Source: Hanleya hanleyi
Taxonomy: Eukaryota; Mollusca; Polyplacophora; Lepidopleurida; Hanleyidae
Assembly: GCA_036873755.1 (NCBI GenBank)
Contig: JAVTVY010019582.1
Span: 1-64,000, forward strand
Reading direction: 5' to 3'
Length of the DNA stretch: 64,000 bases
Below are positions 57,831 to 64,000 of the stretch, in pieces (positions within the stretch are counted from its first letter, which is position 1; every line of letters begins with the position of its first letter). The position numbers and the translations under genes were made by a program. The notes under the pieces were generated by a model, which saw only the letters and a list, made by a program, of their open reading frames with translations, searched no databases and was not told the DNA's origin.

Positions 57831-58424
57831 ATTCTTCGCCACAACGCTAACATTACTTCTACTCAACATGAACGTCATTCTGTCTCAATTCTGACATAAT
57901 TTTACCTCAACTCTGATGTATCTAATGGCGGTGCCCTATAGTTGGTTAACGTGAAATAAAAATCACTCTATTTCCAACATAAAATGAATTTTTGCCATAA
58001 AACAGGTCACTTCACAAAGAAAATATAACGAAAAACATGTAGACAGGAAAATGCGTTCAGACGAGTTCTCCTTTAATAGTTGAGGAACTTCAATTTTCTT
58101 TAAAACAGTGATTTCAAGCATAGTGTTTAATAGTCAGGAAGTGAAATCAGGGTGCCAAAATGTCCTCTCTTTTTTTTCTTGGAGAATTTCCGGACAACAG
58201 GGTGTCCGCTTCCTATCTCTTTCATGTTCAATCTGCTAAAGTTTGGGGGCTGAAATTCAAAACAGAGTGCCGAATAGACACCTGAGCACCCCTCTGGCTA
58301 ACAGCCTCATTTCAAGTAGCACTTTCCATGTAGATAAAGACTATGAGGAAATGTTAACAGAAAATCAAAGTGTGATACTGGTATATAAATTGTAAAGATA
58401 TTGAGAGAGTCAGTAGTGACTTAC

Positions 58425-58463
58425 CATATTCCTGGGGACAACGCTCAGTTTATCAACACGATT
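58425..58463 (-). CDS. ATP6V1A: Candidate 39-nt ATP6V1A micro-exon
   Basis: Bounded by ttgctag and a perfect donor gtaagt. It is thirteen codons (NRVDKLSVVPRNM) and keeps frame between the ATG at 61421 and the exon at 56425. It could be an optional exon adding 13 residues, or 5' UTR. The donor is strong, the acceptor only fair. Confidence 0.5.
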
Positions 58464-59519
58464 CTAGCAACAAACAGTGTTTGGTAATGGCAGGATATCA
58501 GTTGTGGCGTACGTACATTTACTTTTCAATGACAAACTTGGTGATTAGTTCCGTATGAATTAGTGTTAGCATCCGTGTCTCTTCACCTTTTGAGCTGTGC
58601 CAATCAGTAATGGTAACTATGATAGTTGATCAATTGATATGACTGACCTAAGTGCTTACAGAGGTTGTCGCTCAATTTTACTAAGTTTTTGAAGTTCTAC
58701 TATGTGGTAAAACTTAGGCAGATATTTTTCTATTTAATTTTCAACCCTATTATTAAGTGATAGTGAGCCTCTGGATGTACACTGTAACATGTTGAGAGCA
58801 CAGGTCTCACAATAAACTGGGGAACACATGTAGATAGACTATGTAAACATATTGTGGACAGATGGCAGAGTTGATCAGGAGAGGCTAGATACACAGGCAG
58901 TTGACCCTACATATTCACTAGGACACTGCATGGCATTAGGTGTTCTTCAGAATTTCATTGGTATGATTGATAAGATATTGTGAAGTGCATGTACAGTATA
59001 GGGTATGTACATGTAACTGTAGCCCGCCCATCAAAATGCCAATTACATGTACCATATTTTCAAATTTCACCTTTTTACATGTATTTCATGTATTTAGGTA
59101 AAGAAATAAACAATTCGATTCACAATATTCCCCACCAAATAGATTTGCATGTTCCTGTGAAAATATTTAATATCAAACCTCTATCTGCATGCACATTATG
59201 TACCAAATCTGATTGTGATGTCAAAACATCTGTATTTCAATCACTAGAATTTGCAAGAATATCTGAGACATATTTCTCCCGTTCAAGACCGGGGATTTTT
59301 TAAAGATAAGGATGAAGTCTAGAATTGAATACCGGATACATAATTTCTGATGATACGTTATTGTAAACTTATTGAAGCAGACACTGCTAGTTGGTGAGAG
59401 AGCATCAACTGGCAATGGCAGTAAATGTAGGCTGTGGTTGAAAAGTCCCCCCCCCCATCAAGGTTAACAATGACTAAATGAGTGCTCCAACTGCAAGTCT
59501 TGCCTGGATCCCAGTAGGA

Positions 59520-59910
59520 TAAAGCCCGGCGCACACGAGAGCTATCAGCTGAGGTAACGGCCTCAATTGCCGGTCAGCTCAGGGGCTAGCTCTCGTGTGG
59601 TTTAAGCGCACACGGTGAGCAAAAGCGTCACGAAATTGATTTCAGTTCCTGCATAACGTCTTCTTTAAGACCATTTTTAAGAGTCGTGCGTATGAATCGC
59701 GCAAAAATAAGATGCAATTCATTGAATGGTCCAATAAAACTGCTGAGCTGTAGGTTTGCGTTCGCCGCACACGCTGAGGATTTGGCCTCTCCTGGCCTCG
59801 CGAGGCCAAAAACTCACCAAAAACTGCCCGCACATGAGAGCTAGCCCCTGAGCTGACAGGCAATTGAGGCCGTTAGCTCAGCTGATAGTTCTCATGTGTG
59901 CCGGGCTTTA
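59520..59910. mobile_element. MITE with long self-folding terminal inverted repeats
   Basis: About 80-bp inverted repeats starting TAAAGCCCGGCGCACACGAG and ending with the inverse (TGTGTGCCGGGCTTTA). Each arm is itself partly palindromic (GAGAGCTATCAGCTGAG against CAGCTCAGGGGCTAGCTCTC). No clear target duplication. Lies in the first ATP6V1A intron. Confidence 0.8.
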
Positions 59911-60029
59911 GATACATTGTACATTTCAACTAATCCTTCATATGCAGATCTCACATCTGTATAGCCTACTATGTGACCACCCCTACACGAAAACATGCTC
60001 TGTGACACTAATATTTTAACACTAAACAG

Positions 60030-60330
60030 TCTGTTAACAATAACAGCCAACGAACAGATGAGGGAAACTGGTTTGCAGTCTTCGTGGAATGTCCTTATGT
60101 TTCAGTGTAAACCAAGTTTATGCTGAGCCCAAGCTGGAGGACATTCGTTTGATGTCAGGACTCTAATGACATGGGGGAGTCTCTTTTAAGTCAAAACAAG
60201 AGGACACGTATAGGACACATTGCCTGGCTCTTAATTCCTATCGGAGGGGTCATAATGTCACAAATGTAATATGGAACTTCTAATAACATGACTGGTCTTC
60301 CTTATGTCAGACATGCCTTGCCCCGAGAAA
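60030..60330 (+). repeat. Intact copy of the dispersed repeat split at 24.3/25.9 kb
   Basis: AACAGCCAACGAACAGATGA, ACCAAGTTTATGCTGAG and GACACATTGCCTGGCTCTTA follow one another here without interruption. Confidence 0.55.
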
Positions 60331-60534
60331 AAGTTCACATCTGCTCTCCTCAATTAGATTTTCAAGGCAAGTAGGCTAGAATTATGATTTAAGAGCTCAG
60401 TGTCTTGCAAAGGTCTGTGTTAATTAATACTCTGCTTTTCATAACCCACCTGTATTAATAATACCTAGTTTTTATTATAAATTACCAGTCTAGGAAAGGT
60501 TAGGTCATGCACAGCCAATCCCAGCACTGTGCAA

Positions 60535-60651
60535 AAGTTATTAGAATCATCCTTGGTTCTTGTCTCACGAGAGAAGTTATTAGAATCATCCTTGGTTCTT
60601 GTCTCACGAGAGAAGTTATTAGAATCATCCTTGGTTCTTGTCTCACGAGAC
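60535..60651 (+). repeat. 39-bp x 3 tandem minisatellite
   Basis: Three almost identical 39-bp units beginning AAGTTATTAGAATCATCCTT (60535, 60574, 60613). Only the unit ends differ. Confidence 0.9.
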
Positions 60652-61142
60652 AAGGTATAATATTGGGAGAATACAGACTATGCGAATGAAGAAGGAGATT
60701 TGTTATGCAGTGGTATAGGCCTACAAATTTATTCAAGAATTTGTTTCTCATGTAATGCCTGCGCAGATCAGCATAGAAACTCCTCAAAGTGTTAAATGAA
60801 GGACCGTTACATTGGCTGTCAGATGAGTGATTATAGGGCATATTCGTCATGTAAGGAAAACACAATAGGTGACTACATGTAGGGAACCATGTTAAACCTG
60901 GAAAAGCTACCCGACAAGCTGTATTGCACACGATGTTCCCGGTTTGAAGATCCTTACATGACAAACTTCCCAATTATAGCGACACTCCACCAAATTATTT
61001 ACCTTAATATTGGAAATTTCTTTATTTTACTACTGGCACTGGTAATGGTATACCGACCAAATGCATCAGTTTAAAGTAATATATCATGCTATCATTTAAG
61101 TATTGATTTGACCCAACTATTTCAGAACCCAACTAAAGTATG

Positions 61143-61225
61143 TGGGTGGGGGGTCGTGGGTGGGATGGGGTCATTATAGTGCTAGGGTCACTGCAGTGAT
61201 GAAGTGGTGGGGAGGGGGGGGGGGA
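61143..61225 (+). other. G-rich tracts with G-quadruplex potential
   Basis: GGGTGGGGGGTCGTGGGTGG continues with GATGGGG, giving four runs of at least three G within 30 nt. A further run of about ten G follows near 61213. Located about 200-280 bp downstream of the presumed ATP6V1A first exon, on the template strand. Confidence 0.6.
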
Positions 61226-61418
61226 TGTCATGTGCATGTGACAGGTTCCACTGATCAGCACTCGCAAACGAATATTTCAGGACATTCACTTAGCCTAAAC
61301 GACGCCAAATCACTACTCAATGAACCTTGCAGATTGTGGACTGATATAATTTAGGAACATATCATATTAAAACACTGAATTATTATGTTTTCTGGAGACA
61401 AGTTCACCTGTGACTTAC

Positions 61419-61500
61419 CATTCTGAAGCCTTTGGTATCATGTGACTTCTCACCGGTTGCCCATGCGCAAATACAAACTTCCTCACTTCCGGGAGACGGG
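61419..61500 (-). other. ATP6V1A: Probable ATP6V1A first exon (5' UTR and possible start codon)
   Basis: Ends in ATG immediately before a perfect donor gtaagt (61418 downward). It contains two short upstream ATGs and follows a CpG-rich segment. Splicing directly to 56425 gives ATG-GCT-GGT-GGA-ATG in frame. Inclusion of the 39-nt exon also keeps frame. The 5' end is estimated. Confidence 0.6.
61485..61492 (-). promoter_or_regulatory. ATP6V1A: ETS-family motif at the presumed ATP6V1A start region
   Basis: CCGGAAGT on the gene strand, a GABP/ETS core common in housekeeping promoters without TATA boxes. The surrounding GCGGG/CGCGG sequence (61490-61520) is the most CpG-rich part of this region. 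Confidence 0.45.
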
Positions 61501-62133
61501 CGGGAAGGAAAACACGCGGAGTGATTAAGAGGGTCAAAAATAAGAGAAATGACCAGGTAGACAGCGTTAGATCTGTTTCAAAATATGAATTGATCAATGT
61601 ATTTGCCATAAGTTACAAAATCTGTTAATGTTTATGTATTTATTTGTCGCGTTTTACTGTCCGTTCAAGTCCATTTGATATCGAAGTTGTTTCCACGTTC
61701 AACTCTCCTTGGCAGCGAGTGATTGCGGTAATGTTGGGCATTGCGGCCTGACAGCGGAAATATCCCTCGTAAAGGAGAGTAGCAGAAAATGACTTGTCAC
61801 ATAACTTCATAATATCACTGGGTGTGGGAGGAGTGAGTGGAGAGCAGCTATAAAGATTCATGCCTACTCGCTAGCCACAACTGTTCCTATCAGTAATGCC
61901 TGCGGTTGATAATGGTAGTCACAGGTGACGAGTTAGGTATGGATCTCCATTCGCTATAACCCAGGCCCTACCATATGAATAAATTCACACTGATGCTCCT
62001 TACTGGTTATTTTCTGGAAGCTAATTCCTTCTCCATGCTTGTTGCTTTAGTAAAGTTGAAAGTTCCCAGCGCTGGTGATTAGATGTACATGAACCGTTTT
62101 TACAGCGGCCCCGACCTCGCCCTCGCCCATATT

Positions 62134-62936
62134 ACAGGTTAGGTTGAGTACCTCATATGGGGTACTATGCCTAAGTTGGGGTACTGCTAAACCCCAATTG
62201 AGGTATAGTGCCATATCAATTTCAGTTCTCACATATTTATGCTTAAATTCACACATCTGTTCAAACCATGGAGGACATGGATCATCTTGGTCATTTTTCA
62301 GCAAATTATTATCATTAAGCAGACAAACTACACATTTTAATTTCATTGTCTAATTGTTTAACATAGAAAAATGTGTTGAATATACATGTTTAGAGATATC
62401 ACATAAATTCAGACTGTATATTGTGGCATTCTTCTATCTACTGGTCTCGTGCAAATTGCAGGGATATAACTGTAGTAAGTAGCTCACTAAATGAATTTTT
62501 ATGGAAAAAAAATGACGCGTACTGCTAGAAACAGTTCTCTGACTATTATTTTCGACACTGCCATGCTAGCAGAATGTGTGATGTGTCGGACATTTGAATT
62601 CAATTTGTTAACTTATAGTCACTACATCTACATCCTTGACATTTACACATGTCCACAACATAAAAGCATATGCAGTCTTTGAGTGCTAGAGAGATTAAAT
62701 ATTTAAATTAAAGAGATTTATCATTCTGAAAATTTCAAAGTGATTGATTCAAATGTGTAGTCTGTCTGTATAATGATATACTTTGTTGAAAAATGACCAA
62801 GACAGTAAAGCCAACTATGTAGTCAATGGTAGTGAAAATCATATAGGCGTATACCTCTCAGTTGGGGTACCTCAAATGAGGTACTGTACCCCAGCTTAGG
62901 TATTGTACACCATTTGAAGTATTCAACCTAACCTGT
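62134..62936. mobile_element. TIR element rich in GGTACC-type palindromes
   Basis: Ends ACAGGTTAGGTTGAGTACCT and the inverse (AACCTAACCTGT), with further inverted similarity for about 80-90 bp (GTACCTCA..TGGGGTAC, CCTAAGYTGGGGTAC). Flanked by ATT on each side (62131-62133, 62937-62939). No coding capacity. Confidence 0.7.
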
Positions 62937-63109
62937 ATTACGGTAGACGCCATATTGTGTATTTTTGGGCCAGTATGCATGCGCACTTGGACAGACATGC
63001 AACATGGCGTCTACCTAGATGGACACAACCACCCATGAAATGATGTGATATCTGATGGTCGTATTTTATAGATGAAGGGCAAAGTTATAGTAAAAGCCTG
63101 CTCCCCTTG

Positions 63110-63961
63110 CCTGATGCGGGGAGCTTTTTACGCTAAAAATATGGCATGAGCAAACGAGTTTAGCAATTGACTATCTCCACAGATCCATATCCTATCTCAG
63201 GTATTCCGATTCGAGGCTTCGCCCTTGGCCTAAAATATAAACTTTCCCAAACTAACTGTGCACAAAATAACCATTGAGCACGCCTATGAAAACATTATTT
63301 CTTAAATATCACTTGTCTTTATTGCACCATGTAAACGTCCTGTCTGTGTCTTCAAAGGTTAATTCGTTGAAGTAGCAGGAACGCAACTTGGCTGGGTGAT
63401 GCTTAGTTTGTTGAACGTGATATCACTGTCATGTTGAAAGCGACATATCCTATTTACTCACTCACTCACTCGTCGCGATATGACTGAAATAATGTTGAAA
63501 GCGACATTAAAATCCTATTCACTCACTCATTCTGGAGAATATAATTGATTTTGTGGCATAAATTCACACACACCATTTTCTTTCAGTCGTCTCAGTTAAT
63601 ACCTGAATGATTTCTGGCTAAACTCAGTCAACGAGCATGCGTACACGATACATTTAAATGAAGGTCACATGACTCTCATTTGAGCCCCTAAGTCATCATC
63701 ACACTTCCTCGCCACATGATCGGATGTTGCAGCTCACAAGTGCACTGGAATCATAGCAGAAGCTGTTATTTCGTTACCCGTAAACTACGTGCATGAGAAT
63801 AATCTTGCAATTTCCAGATTCATTCATGGTTCCAGTGCGCTTCTCCCGACGACCCAAATAAACGTTGGTGATAGATAGGATATGAATCTATGTAGATATA
63901 GTATTAGTAAGTTGCTAAACTCGGTTGCTCGGGCCGAAATTTTAGCATAAAAAGCTCCCCT
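63110..63961. mobile_element. Probable TIR element at the right edge
   Basis: CGGGGAGCTTTTTACGCTAA AAAT near 63115-63140 is inverse to ATTTTAGCATAAAAAGCTCC CC at 63940-63961. The left end also folds on itself (CTCCCC TTGCCTGATGC GGGGAG). A SINE tail lies inside. Confidence 0.5.
63414..63532 (+). repeat. Two SINE-tail copies with (CTCA)n
   Basis: GTGATATCACTGTCATGTTG..CGACAT and GATATGACTGAAATAATGTT..AGCGACATTAAAA, each followed by CACTCACTCA. Same tail family as the 5S-SINE at 21318-21575, heads missing. Confidence 0.6.
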
Positions 63962-64000
63962 TGTCAGGTGAGGGAAACAGCGTTTAAAACTCGCCGTTTT

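Noticed and set aside
60500..60973. 157-codon minus-strand frame with a 13-residue triplicate
   Set aside because: Driven by the 39-bp minisatellite. No domain or homology recognised.

Overview
The window is metazoan nuclear DNA, most likely from a mollusc and perhaps a gastropod. It has AT-rich introns with GT-AG borders, interrupted conserved genes, a 5S rRNA-derived SINE, (CTCA)n SINE tails, and many dispersed elements that combine a short hairpin, a (GTCYG)n microsatellite and tandem monomers of about 145-165 bp. The species call is inference. No rRNA, tRNA, CRISPR or prokaryotic operon structure was seen.

Two real protein genes were found, in convergent orientation. (1) On the + strand, 2.13-27.17 kb, sixteen consecutive exons encode 877 codons of an outer-arm axonemal dynein heavy chain of the DNAH5/DNAH8 type. 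They cover the linker/pre-AAA region, AAA1 and the first part of AAA2, up to just past the AAA2 P-loop. All exon phases chain perfectly. The 5' part lies off the left edge. The 3' part (rest of AAA2 to the C-terminus) is not visible before the next gene. (2) On the - strand, 61.5-44.7 kb, a complete ATP6V1A (V-ATPase V1 catalytic subunit A) spans fourteen coding exons. From the conserved internal ATG they give exactly 617 codons plus stop. Two more upstream exons carry the 5' UTR and a possible alternative N-terminus. The first exon has an ETS-type motif beside it.

The rest is mobile and repeat DNA. 0.4-1.9 kb: family A tandem-monomer element. 4.1-8.0 kb: nested family C/D elements, one carrying an endonuclease (EEP) fragment. 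15.0-22.9 kb: large dynein intron with a tandem pair of family C elements, a second family A element ending in a 109-nt palindrome, a 5S-SINE, and an inverted pair of CGCACGATGCG arrays. 24.7-25.5 kb: another family C element. 27.7-28.25 kb: remnant of a non-LTR reverse transcriptase. 28.25-31.84 kb: two head-to-tail family B elements. 33.6-41.9 kb: foldback element, hAT-like element with an 8-bp target duplication, tandem repeats, a 3-kb module-bounded segment, and one candidate first exon of an unknown Cys-rich gene. 44.3-63.96 kb: several TIR elements inside or upstream of ATP6V1A, including a 1.1-kb element with a 10-bp target duplication and a broken RecQ-like helicase fragment.

The most interesting signal is the shared architecture of families A-D: 5' hairpin carrying one arm of a terminal inverted repeat, GTCYG microsatellite, 145-165-bp monomers with a common core (ATATCT..AGAAC, then AAACTTGG), 3' inverted-repeat arm, 3' stem-loop. 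This resembles the Pearl/HINE (Helentron-associated) elements described in bivalves. One copy here joins such monomers directly to an EEP endonuclease tail, the domain that autonomous Helentrons encode.
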